Source: Hermatobates lingyangjiaoensis
Lineage: Eukaryota; Arthropoda; Insecta; Hemiptera; Hermatobatidae
Direction of reading: 5' to 3'
Assembly: GCA_026182355.1 (NCBI GenBank)
Contig: JAPFBL010000359.1
Span: 248,001 to 312,000 of the forward strand
Length of the DNA: 64,000 nucleotides
Part shown: positions 1 through 10,617 of the stretch, in pieces
How the letters are laid out: each line of letters begins with the position of its first letter
How positions within the stretch are numbered: position 1 is the first letter of the stretch
The notes under the pieces: generated by a model
The model's database searches: none
The model's input: the letters and a program-made list of their open reading frames with translations, nothing else
What the model was told of the DNA's origin: nothing
Program-made: the position numbers and the translations under genes

Positions 1-1159
1 GTTGTATATCTGTACCATATGTTTTTATAGTACAGAGTCATATGTAGAATACATTAGAGTGGTATAGTGATTTCTCTTACTGTAAAGTATAAAGGCTCGA
101 CTACGTTCTGCAAGTAAGTTAAGCATGAATGGTTCATTCAATCACTTTTTAACCATCTGTCTTTAGCCAGTGGGACTTCTCTAATGGAGGATCTTTCCTG
201 TTATCCAGTAGCAGGTGTATGTGCGAGTACTTGGGAATTCGTGAATTACGGGATTCTATCCTTTTAAGTAACAAGTCCCAGAATTTTTGACGACTGAAGT
301 CTCCTTAAACATAAGTCCAGTGTTATTAATATATGTCACTCCCTATCACATGTTGTTCTACCATATTATTTCAAGATGTTTGACATTACCTAGTACTCGT
401 GACATTGCTAGAGTTATCTGTACCTAGAGACGGTTCTCGAATGGATTACCATTTATTTAAAACCATTTTTCTCAATATAACTGACTTTCATCAACTCTTA
501 TAATTTATGTTAAAACCTTCTTTACAAACATTACCTAAATAACTTTTCACACAATAATAATTTTCCTTTCTTTTCCCATCAAAACAATATTTCACCTTTT
601 AAACTACTATAAAAAAGAAATCTAATTTTCCAAGGAGTATAACTTAACAAAATAATATTAATTTTAAAAAAGCTAAACATTTTATTTTATTTATTTTAAG
701 CTTTTTGAAATTACTAAAAAAAAACATAAGTCCCACTTTCTGTTACTTTTATACAAATTTAGCTTTTATTAATTTATTGCCTTAGAAAAAATAAATGGAA
801 ACAAGATATAGGAGATATTAAATTAAAGATAAAAATAGAAAAGTTGAATTAGATGTGCTTGAATAAAAACTTCTTTCAATCAACCTTTTTTATAACCAGA
901 AAGTGTTGTTTATATTTTTTTAAATGTGACCAAAATGAACAATTAATTTCAAGAAAAGTGTTCAATGATATAATATTCCTTTATAATATCGAAAATATCT
1001 TTTTTAATGGATTTAGCAAACAAAATAACTAACATGTACATTAAAATGAAATTAAAATAGCATGCCAAAATTAAAATTTAAAGTATTCATCAATTAATAT
1101 TATTGAATTTAATAGAATTCATCAATTTCAAATATATATTTAAGAAAAAGAAACATTTA

Positions 1160-1160
<1 letters not shown>
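1..1160. other. AT-rich stretch, no gene seen
   Basis: I see no exon-like open frame, RNA gene or recognisable element here. The sequence is AT-rich with short homopolymer runs. The only long open frame touching this stretch is created by the (TA)n tract downstream. Confidence 0.6.
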
Positions 1161-1162
<2 letters not shown>

Positions 1163-1197
<35 letters not shown>

Positions 1198-1372
1198 TTC
1201 ACAAACAAAGAAAAGCAACACACAGAGAAAGAGACATACTTACAAACTCAAATTTTCGGATGATCTGTCTTCAGGAGAAAATAGAATGGGCGACCAAGCA
1301 CGCCGGAAACACAACGGTTATATATTTTATAACATAACTTCTGTGCTATATATATATATATATATATATATT
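1163..1372 (-). mobile_element. Penelope-like terminus flanked by TA tracts (family B)
   Basis: Two (TA)n tracts (about 1163-1194 and 1347-1370) bracket a moderately GC-richer block. On the minus strand the block reads GTGCTTGGTCGCCC, then TCCTGAAGA, a short imperfect hairpin, CGAAAATTTGAG and GTTTGTAAGTATGT. The same layout recurs at 25168-25188 (minus), 33196-33216 (plus) and 60866-60886 (minus), so this is a dispersed repeat family. The CTGAAGA...GAAA core is at 1254-1274. Assignment to Penelope-like elements is an inference from the shared hammerhead-like core; no coding part is present here. Confidence 0.5.
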
Positions 1373-2550
1373 AGATCATTTTAACAGGCTTTATGCACCC
1401 AAGAACAGAATTTAAAAATGGAAAGAACATTATTATTTATTAGATTATTATTATTAACGATATCTTAAAGTTTAAGGTTCATATTTGTGAATTTTATTTC
1501 GTAATATTTCAGGTTTCTTCACATTTGACGAATAAAAGCATGAGTTATTAAATTATTATGCAGCAAGTATGTGTAGGTAGTGCATTGTTTGGAGAGTTTT
1601 AATAAACACCTTGGCAGCTCAACCTCTTTTTTCCTTAATTTAAAAATGTAATTCCCCCCCCCCCCCTATGATTTACATTCTTTTAATTTTATTTAATTTT
1701 CCTGTTGCTACCATCTTAGTTATCTTTAACGATAATGATCATCAGTTTTTCAATTTTTAAAACTCTGGTTCACTGTTTCAAGAAAGTTAAGAATTTATTT
1801 CTATAACTATTCATATAGAGATGTGTATATGAATTTCTAAGATTCTGATTCTGTTTCAAGTAACAGAAGTTATTCTCCGATAACTATTCATATAGAGATG
1901 TACATGAATTACTCAAATTCTGTCTGTTTGTCTTGCAAATGAATTAACTTTTATTTGCAAAGTTGGTGGGATTTATTACCACCTACAGTATTAACCAATG
2001 CATCATTATTCCTTAACTAGCAGCAACTTCAATTTTCACTAGAGTTATCAACAAGTACTCATAACAGCAATTAATTTAACCATTTTTTTGTTTAAAAAAC
2101 TAGTATAAACATTTCTTGATTCTTTTTTGAAAATAACTTACCCTAAAAAGCAATCCAAATGCAATTTCTTATAATTACATTATCGAAAAAAATAAATATA
2201 ATTTATGTTGGGAAGTATAACTTTTTCTATACATATATGGCTATACACATGAATTTAGAAAACCAAAAACTTTATAATAAATTAACTTATATTTCTTAAT
2301 TTCATCAACAGAATGAAGTGAATGAATAAAAATTATCAGAACAATAATAATATAAAAATTCCAAGACCACTGTCATCACTGGCCGATAAAAGGTTTACAC
2401 TGTTTTTTTTATAGTTAGCGCTTCAGAAAAGAAAATATCCCAATAAAAGTTGTAGAGAATAAAATTTTTAATAAACTATGTCGTTTTAGATATCTTCCAA
2501 ATTATTTTTTTTTTACCCTGAACATGTTACAGTTATATATATATATATAT
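1373..2550. other. AT-rich stretch with poly-C tract, no gene seen
   Basis: A run of 13 C lies at about 1654-1666. A short direct repeat, CTATTCATATAGAGATGT, occurs near 1806 and 1882. Nothing else in this stretch can be assigned. Confidence 0.55.
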
Positions 2551-2880
2551 ACAAAACTAAAGTTTATCGGGACTCGGTCAGTTCTTCAGGCTCAAATTAA
2601 ACTCTCATTGCCAACGTTTTGGTTTTCATTTAAAACCTTTTTCATAGGAAAAAGTATAAATTTTGAAACAGAAAAACTAAGTATTACATTACAAATTATT
2701 TTACAGAGTAATATAATATAATATTTTACAAAATATTTTGTAATGTAATACTTAGTTTATCTGTTCCAAAATTTATACTTCTGCCTATGAAAAAGGTTTT
2801 AAATAAAATCCGAAACGTTGGTAATGAGAGTTTAATTTGAACCTGAAAACTGACCGAGATCCGATAAACTTTAATTTTGT
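2551..2880. mobile_element. Inverted dimer of a Penelope-like terminus (family E)
   Basis: The left arm starts ACAAAACTAAAGTTTATCGG and the right arm ends with its approximate complement. The two arms, about 150 bp each, meet near 2700-2735. On the sense strand each arm carries CCTATGAAAAAGG, an A/T hairpin, CCGAAACGTTGG and AATGAGAG. Single copies of the same unit lie at 24620-24975 and 41669-41902, and another inverted pair is at 24215-24370. The GAAACG following a hairpin matches the other Penelope-like termini, although the CTGANGA half is degenerate. Confidence 0.6.
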
Positions 2881-2929
2881 TTCTATTCCACGGTCGATAC
2901 TTTTATCAATATTTATATATATATAAGAT

Positions 2930-3010
2930 ATTATTACCAACCGTCATACCTCGTCTACCGCTGTTGAAGTCGCCTGACCGGTTTCGCAATGGCTGCATCA
3001 TCAATGGGAC
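2930..3010 (-). mobile_element. Penelope-like terminus with hammerhead-like core
   Basis: On the minus strand this reads TTGATGA, then a T, the hairpin GCAGCCATTGC (GCA pairs with TGC), then GAAACCGG. The core is at 2982-3004. It is followed by CGAGGTATGACGG, the same end sequence that bounds the inverted repeat at 57010-57145. Both observations suggest a related non-autonomous family. Confidence 0.45.
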
Positions 3011-5133
3011 TAATGTAACCTTTCAAAATCACGGTTATAAATACCTATTTTAACTCAATGGTACCAATATATATGCCTAATTTTCCTACCTAACAGTTTT
3101 ATTTTATTTTGTTTAACCTTTTGTTTCTTTTAAACTTTAAGTCGTCTCCGTCCTGTCGTTTTTTCATGTTTTTTATTGGTTTAAATATTATGTCTGCCTG
3201 GTGCTTAATTTGTTCGTTTATTAGGTTATCAGTATTTTGGTGTTATATATTTCCATTTCCTCTATTACATTTAATCTTTTACCTATTTGTCCTATTTTAA
3301 TTAATTTCATTCAGTTTCATACTGTCGGGTTCATGTCCGCGTTTTTTTTAAATGGTTAGCAAAATTTATATATATATATATTATCGTTTCTAACTCTTAC
3401 CGATTTGGACAGGTTCTAAAAAGTTATTCAAATAGAGTTTTTTGAGAACTTAATTTGGTTTATTAGTTTGGGTTATACAGCATATACGCTTCGTTAAACG
3501 GATCGAAAAGTAACCAAAAGTCCACGACTTCCCATCAAATTACTTTATTTGGATTGTTCTATAGTGTAAACTACTAACACTGACAGACTTAAGACTTTTA
3601 TATTTTTGCATGATCTATAAATGCCTAAAATAATCAAGATTCTTGAATTCTAACAATCAAAAATTTTTATTTCACTTGTCCATTATATTATTGTTGTTAT
3701 AATTAAATTCAATAAAATGTAGAAAATGTTAAAAATTTTCTACATTTTTTCAAATGTTTTTTTGAAAAAAAGTAAAATACATTTGAATTTTGTCTAGATG
3801 TTCACTCTATTATTTGAGTTGGTGAGACTTGAAAGATGAGACTGTGAAGCATCAAGGACACTGAGAAACTGTCAATGGCTAACCTAACTGGTGGACAATG
3901 GATAATTTGAAAGTCTGTTTGAAAGCAAAACCGGTGAAACAGGTGAGTGGGAGGTGTTAGCTAATTAGCAATGTCTAACGGGAAAAGGCGAGAAACAACT
4001 TATTTGGCAATTATTAATTAATGTTGTATTGTCAAGATTTGCTGAATGTTTGTATACTTTTTTTTCTTATATTTCTTGTGTTTTAGGAATTAGTTACCTA
4101 AAAAGCACATAACAGCATTAACAGAATCAAGTTTATGGGAAAATAGCATCAGAAAGCAATAGATTTAATATTTAGACAATATATTTTTTTTTTTAGAAAA
4201 TAATGCTCCATGGAGTGCATTACGGGTAAAATTCAGAGGAAAATTATACTAAACGTTACTATACAGTATACTATTCAAAGACGCAACAATAATTATCAGT
4301 GACCAAAAAGATTAACAAATTACATGAGTGCGGAATGTTTACATTCTTTCAATTTATAATAAATACATCACTAAAATATATTATACAATTTGTATTTAAA
4401 GAACGTAAACAGTTAAATGGTTATTTACTCAGAATAAATTATGACATATTAGACATGTCAAATCAATAGTAATAAATTCACTCAGTGTTGCCTTAAGCTA
4501 ATAAATAGCCTCAAATTCCCTTTAGGCTTCGTTTCTAGGCTGTTTTTCTTATGGAGCAGCACTTGTTTGCAATTTACGTAACTTTAACTGAAAGAATTAA
4601 ATCAATTTTCAAAGCTATTTGCAATTGAGTAAACGAACAAAAATAATTTATCTTATGGTGCAAGTTGCAAATACCACTTTATATGCAACTATAACCAAAC
4701 TACTTTTATAAAACCTTTGGATGATTCCTTTCAAGGAATGCTGAACTTTTTTTTTTATATAACTAATACCTTCCATCAGTAAATGGTGATTGATATCACA
4801 AGCATTGATTTAAATTCTCATGGTTAAAGAATACTTTCAGTAAAGAAATTGTTTTGAGAATAGCATCAAAAAATGTTTTTGAAAAAATTTATCTATATTT
4901 TACTTCAACTTCAAATTACAAAGAGGTAACTTCAAAATTAATTAAAATTGTTTTAAAATTCAAACGGACAATATATGTAATTAGTAATATAAAAGTACTA
5001 TAAAATCTAGTCAAAAACATTCCTAATCACATTTGTCACTAACTACGAGGTATCAAATAGCTGAAAACATATTCATAAAAAATTCGTCTTTAAAAAATAC
5101 TGCAATTACGGTAATAAAAATACGGTAATTTTA
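3011..5133. other. AT-rich stretch, no gene seen
   Basis: No splice-bounded coding segment or element end was found. The open frame at 3109-3300 is hydrophobic and AT-driven, and I do not regard it as a gene. Confidence 0.55.
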
Positions 5134-5135
5134 TT

Positions 5136-5140
5136 CTCTC

Positions 5141-5203
<63 letters not shown>
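5136..5203. repeat. (CT)n microsatellite
   Basis: An almost pure CT run of about 65 bases, interrupted once by CG near 5142. It creates an artificial Arg-Glu open frame on the minus strand. Confidence 0.95.
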
Positions 5204-5208
<5 letters not shown>

Positions 5209-7139
5209 GTGTATGTGGATCCACATTTTTGTCTTTTAACAGATCGAATACATTGCAAATTTAAACAGTTTATGATGGAAAGAAAAACTATAGTTGTTGT
5301 ATAAAAACTATAAATTTCAGCTACTAGTAACCGTAGAATCAAAAAATTTACAATTGAAAAGTTTGAAATAGCATTTTATTTGTTGGTTGTTACTTGAGTC
5401 TTATCTCTTAGAAAAAAATTTCATAAGATGTTTATCCTATCATTCCATTCTGGTTTTCAGAAATATAACATTTCTATTTTATGTGGAGACTAACTGATAG
5501 AACCCATAGAATTTATACAAAAATTATAAGACCTTTAATGATGAAGTTTTTGAGTTTTAAATACCATTAAGATCTATCAAAGCATTGTGAACTGTATTGT
5601 GGTCACAAAATTATGGACGGTCACAAACATACAGAGAGAAAGATAATGAACAATATGTGAAAAATTCCATTCATAAAAGGTTTTGACAAAAAAAAAATTA
5701 TGAAATAATTTTCAGTAAATAGCACATATATTCAATATGTGATATTCAATATAAGCTTTCTATATGGTTTAAACATCTAAAATATTATTTTATAAAAATT
5801 AGAGATGCCTCCAAAAAGAATGACAGTTACTGTAAAACTATCGTTTGATTTAATTAAGAAGGAAAAATAAGAGTAATTTCAAATGAGACTCTGAAGGTAG
5901 AGAAATGATACCCAATTGATGGCGTGAGGGGACCCAGTAAAAGAGTTTCAGAACATCAAAGCATATATATCTGATAAGAAGATAGGTACCACCAACTATC
6001 AACTCAGAAGTTTCAATTATATGAGAAAAAGTGGAGCACACAAACATTTTATTTAAAACCCCTTATATACTTTCAGTTTAAAAGGCATAATTATTATAGC
6101 CTTGTAAGATATAAAGTTGTTCACAAAAATTGGAATAACAGAGGAAAATAGAGTCTACACACAAAAGACTTTATTAGAACACTATGCCTTTGTAATACTT
6201 TGTGTTCATCTTCAGGTTAATCTAAAATACAAAAACAAAAATATCTATGTATTCAACTGGATAAAAAAAACCGTCAACACAATAAGTACATACCTGTCTT
6301 GAGATATAGACGGAAAATGGTCCGTATGCCCAGAAACATTAATTTTCCTATGTAATTTTAATTAGGGAAATACCACAAAAAAATTATTGAAATCCTCATT
6401 TGTTCACAAAAAGCTTAAAGTTATAAGTCAGGTATATATGTGAATATTTTTCATTAAAGTTTACACCAGTTTCTGCACCGAGTATTTTCTTGCTAAATGC
6501 TTCCAATTTTCTTACTGTTCCTCATTGATTTGACGGTCATTCTCAAATCATGCCGGCTAGAGAAATTTGTTATCACAATACTCTACAATCCAAAAGTAAA
6601 AGTGTTATCCTTAATAAACTAAAAAGAACGTTAGGTAGGTAGTAATTCCTACATTAATTGATTGGTTAATTGTTTGGAAGCATTCAACAAGAAAATAGAT
6701 AAAGAAGCAAATTTCCATTTAATTTGTCTATAAAAATGAATTACTACTTACTTATACAAATTTATAATATACATATGCATGTTATTGTGTTATATTTATA
6801 CTTTTGTTTAACACTTCAATCCTTGATTTAGAAAGTAAATTATTTCATTAAGAAAATAGTGATTTTCAAACCATCAAGGTACGATATACATAAAACAATG
6901 AAGAGAAAAACAGAAAGTTGTTAATAAATTTGTTTTATTTCCCTTTGATTATTCTTTTTATAGTGTGAATGTATCAAATAATGTTTTTGTTCAACTCCTG
7001 GTCGAAAGAGTTGGGAACTCGTAACTTCTTTTTTTAAAAATATAAGACTGATGTGTTAAAAAATGTGTAATTTATGATTTACAAGTTAATTTTAAATTAG
7101 CAATGTGTATTAAGGAATAGTTGGACCAACACTGGTATA
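5204..7139. other. AT-rich stretch, no gene seen
   Basis: I see no coding, RNA or repeat structure that I can name. Confidence 0.5.
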
Positions 7140-8082
7140 TCTCTTTATATAAAGTTGGTGAGTTTGTTTGTTTGTTTGTTCACTCATTTTCCGTGGAGAT
7201 AGACCTGAAATTAATATATATTATTTATTACCTGAATAATGCTTAATAAAAGAAAATTATCACTATATTCCCAAAATTGGAGCCAGGGTAGCAAGTGTCT
7301 TACATGCTTACCGATGACAGTAGTGCACATGTATTATATATAAATGTAACAAAAAAAATTTTTTTTTAATTTAATATTTGCGTAAAAGTGGTAATAAACT
7401 AAAACCATGGAGCCAGGGTATCCCACTGGTTTGTGTGCTCGCCGATAATAGTAGCACAAATATAATACAAATAAATGCAACGAAAATTTTTGTTTAATTT
7501 AAAATTGAATAATATAAACAATGGTAATAAAATAAAGGCATAGTGCAAGAGTAGCCCAGATGATGCGTGCTCGCTGATGACAGTACTGCAAATTTATTAT
7601 AAATAAATGTAACAAATATATAACAAACTACTACATTAGAGGTTAAAAATGAATAATTTTAGAAAAGACTTGAACACAACTGTGAGATAAAATACGAATG
7701 TTCTAAGACAATATTATAATGAAATCCCCTCTCATTAATGTTATTTTATGTTAGGTAAATAAATTGAATATTTAAATTTACAAATTTTGTTTGTTTTAAA
7801 TATATTTGATTGTGTATATAACTTGAATTAATATTTTATTTATTTATGTCAAAAATATATGATTTTTTTTTACTTTTTTAATTTTTATTTCGCTAAATAC
7901 ACTTACTGTGTATATATCATAATCATGTTAAGAATAGTATATCAAAAGCTTGGGCCATATAAGAATCTGTTTCTGTGCCTTAATAACAAGAAACAACAAT
8001 TAAAATTATCCCTGTCAATCAAGTTCAGTGAGTTAATTTCTCCTTTGTTTGTGAGTGACACAAAGGGTCATGGGTAGTCTAG
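7140..8082 (+). mobile_element. Non-autonomous Helitron with internal tandem repeats
   Basis: The element begins TCTCTTTATATAAAG directly after an A and ends CTAG directly before a T, as expected for Helitron insertion between A and T. Just upstream of the CTAG is a short hairpin, TGAC (8056-8059) pairing with GTCA (8067-8070). The same hairpin and CTAG end recur at 23723-23749 and 59742-59769. Inside are three diverged tandem units starting near 7275, 7409 and 7530. Each has a GAGCCAGGGTA-like start, a GATGACAGTAGTGCA-like middle and an ATAAATGTAAC end. No Rep/helicase coding sequence is visible, so this is a non-autonomous copy. Confidence 0.65.
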
Positions 8083-9476
8083 TATAAACAATGAAATATT
8101 ATGTATCCAAAAGAAAACATTCTACATGGAGATGAAATATTAATAACAACATAAGCAACTCCTTTAATAACATTGTAGAGACAGATAAGAAAAAAAACAG
8201 ACAGTAGTCAACATCTGAAACTCTTTTACAGGACTTATATCGCGTTGATAAAAAAAAACTTTGTTAATTGGTCTATAAATTTGATCGGACAAATCATTAC
8301 AAGTATCAGACGAATAAAATATAAAAGTAATAAAAAATATTTTTTTCTTAATATGTCTGGATAAAAGTGACAATTTGTCAATTGAGGCAGGACGAGAAAA
8401 GATTGGGAAAGAAACCGCCAGTCAATTAAAAAACAGGTTGAGGAATGGGAAGAAGCCGTGTTGAAGAACCAATTACCCTAGATTGGATTATGTAAATTTT
8501 TGGAAACAAGTTCAACTACTGCCAGTTGAAACCTTTCTCAAGTCTGTTTGGTTGAGGCCAGCCGTTATAAAAGGGTATATTTCTTTTTTTATTTACATAT
8601 TTATGTTTAATACAAGGTAAACAATTTTCTTAGATGTATTCAAATTTTTAGTGTCGTTAGTTTTATTGCATATTAAAGTGTGATATGAAATAATTATCGG
8701 CTATAATAGTAGAGGAGAGGTTACATGAGCCGTACTGGCTCAAACTAATTTTGAATCCAACAATTAGGATACATTTACTTAATCAATATGAGACCAAGAA
8801 TGTAATTTTCTATCTTGAGAGCTGACTTGTGGAAAGTACTTTAGCAGTCTTGCTTAATAACAAGGCAACGCAATCATTGCAAAAATAACATACATAAAAC
8901 ATTCCTATGTTCCAAAGAAATTTATTATTTCAAGAAATAAAATTCTAAATATTTGGCTAATAAAAAAAACAAAATAATTAAAGAAATAAACCAAGGAATA
9001 ATTAACTTCCAATTAAGCTATCACTTTATTAGGTATAACAGATTATAGTTTGTATAATTAACTGTTAATAAGCTGGTTAATCTCACAAATTCAATATTTT
9101 TGAGTAATTATAATCATAACTGAAGTTATAATATTATAATATACAATTTATGTAATAATATATTATATTATAATTTCATTTCTTTGGATTAAACTGATAA
9201 ACAAAGACAAGAGTCATAAAGTTTTATGAAATGATTGTTATCATTTACCAGTGCATACTCGTACAGTAAGAAATGAGAGAAGCTGCAGAGATTGTGTATG
9301 TTATTGTAAATGGTTTATCATATAATTCTCTTCTTTTATATAATTAAAGAACTTTCTAACGTAACTTATAATATTAGTGGCATTTATAATGTTTAATGTT
9401 ACATTTATTAGTATGAGTAATTATAATTATATATACTAATACCTATTTATATATGTATTATAAATGTATTTTATTA
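8083..9476. other. AT-rich stretch, no gene seen
   Basis: No supported gene. Positions 9125-9175 are a TA-rich near-palindrome. Confidence 0.5.
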
Positions 9477-9488
9477 CCCCCCCCCCCC
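9477..9488. repeat. Poly-C tract
   Basis: Twelve consecutive C bases. The tract lies directly upstream of the truncated Penelope-like copy and may mark its 5' junction. Confidence 0.9.
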
Positions 9489-9510
9489 TTTATTATCAAT
9501 TTCTATAGTT

Positions 9511-9978
9511 TTGCCATACCACGAATCATTGGACCCCCTTCCAAGATTAGCCAAACAACTTGATTTTAATATAGTGTTTTCTAATCGTAATAACGTGGGT
9601 AACATGTTAATAAAAAACTCTCCCAGCGAATTGGAGTCCGCTGGTATTTATAAAATACCGTGCAAAAATTGCCATAAAATTTATATTGGTCAAACTGGTA
9701 AATCATAAAAAACACGTGTAAAACAACACCAATATAACGTAAGTAGACAGGAAAAAAGTAGTGCCTTATTCTTGCATATAAAAAATGAAAATCATCATAT
9801 TGATTGGACAGGAGCTAACTTTATTACCTATGAAAAATCAATGTTGTTAAGAAATATTATTGAATCGTCTCTAATTAAATTTAATAGATCAAATATTATA
9901 AACATTACTAACGGTCTCTTTAAACTTGATACTTTCGTCACGAGGGCAATAGCCTCTTCAAAGATGGTTGACAGCTAG
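9511..9978 (+). pseudogene. Penelope-like retroelement, C-terminal GIY-YIG endonuclease fragment
   Basis: Penelope-like retroelements encode a reverse transcriptase followed by a GIY-YIG nuclease that nicks target DNA. Only the nuclease end survives here. One reading frame runs from about 9511 to a TAG at 9976-9978 and is broken by a single TAA at 9706-9708. Before the break it reads AGIYKIPCKNCHKIYIGQTG, which contains the GIY motif, a C-x-x-C pair typical of the linker in this family, and the YIG motif. After the break, KTRVKQHQ continues the domain, followed by LHIKNENHHIDW and a run of charged residues. No reverse transcriptase is seen upstream: the copy is 5' truncated near the poly-C tract. 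The first codon of the open stretch is TTG, so no true start is implied. It is a dead copy, and the lone stop suggests fairly recent decay. Confidence 0.85.
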
Positions 9979-10250
9979 CGGATAGTTTTTTACTTTTTCT
10001 TACTGTACTCCTTTGTTTCCCCAAACATCCCTTTCTGGACATTAGTCCTTTCCTGCACTTTCACCCTTTTAAAATACCACTCTTCCCTCTCACTCTTCTC
10101 AACTCCTCACCAGATGTTTTCTGCATCTAGTGTTTAGTTGGGTTTTTGACTCTGACGAAGACCGCTTGTTACGGTTGAAAGATCTTAGTCTAGTTTTCCC
10201 ATTTCTTATTGTGGTTTGATTATTGTATTTATATGTATTTATATATATGT
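9979..10250 (+). mobile_element. 3' terminal region of the Penelope-like copy (family D)
   Basis: This non-coding tail follows the endonuclease stop codon. It contains CACCAGATGTTTTCTGCATC, CTAGTGTTTAGTTGGG, then CTCTGACGA, a hairpin arm ACCG and its partner CGGT, GAAAGATCTTAGTC and CCATTTCTTATTGTGGTTTG. The core is at 10152-10180. Because it is attached to a GIY-YIG coding remnant, it identifies all other family D copies in the window (24427-24600, 25300-25480, 30322-30475, 31254-31600, 61070-61515) as Penelope-derived. Confidence 0.75.
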
Positions 10251-10301
10251 ATTTACATATATTACATTACATATATGTATTTATATATTTATATATGTAT
10301 A

Positions 10302-10617
10302 GGCTAGCTCAGTGGTTACGTGCTCACCTCTGAACTGATAGGACCGGGGTTCAATCCTCACCTGGCCCTCGATTTATTCACGCGGGAGGTGAATAAATCT
10401 GAGCACGTCGTCCCTCGAAGAAGGACGTTAAACCGTCGGTCCCGAGCCTGTGCGATGTCAGGTACTCGTTAAATATCCCTATTCTAAATACATTTGAGTT
10501 AGGCAAAATTTAGGACTCCCACTGTAGAATCAATCTTCATTGTATGGTATTACAAAGGGCCAATGCTTTGGACTACGTGTGTTCCCTTGTGGGACTACCA
10601 CTGCAACCTAACCTAAC
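10302..10617 (+). repeat. tRNA-derived SINE, full copy
   Basis: The head carries an A-box match, TAGCTCAGTGG (10305-10315), and a B-box match, GGTTCAATCC (10348-10357), spaced as in a tRNA gene. A body follows containing TTTATTCACGCGGGAGGTGA and GAAGGACGTTAAACCGTCGG. The tail is rich in CCTAACCTAAC. Other copies lie at 28484-29355, 36450-36718 and 41906-42015, all on the minus strand. The RNA polymerase III boxes could drive its transcription. It is not a tRNA gene because the acceptor stem does not close. Confidence 0.8.

Noticed and set aside
1103..1384. 93-codon open frame on plus strand
   Set aside because: It is built from two (TA)n tracts giving Tyr-Ile runs, with a repeat-family core between them.
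5106..5342. 78-codon open frame on minus strand
   Set aside because: Arg-Glu repetition comes from the (CT)n microsatellite.
10302..10375. A possible tRNA gene
   Set aside because: A and B boxes are present but the acceptor stem does not close, and the sequence continues into a SINE body found elsewhere.
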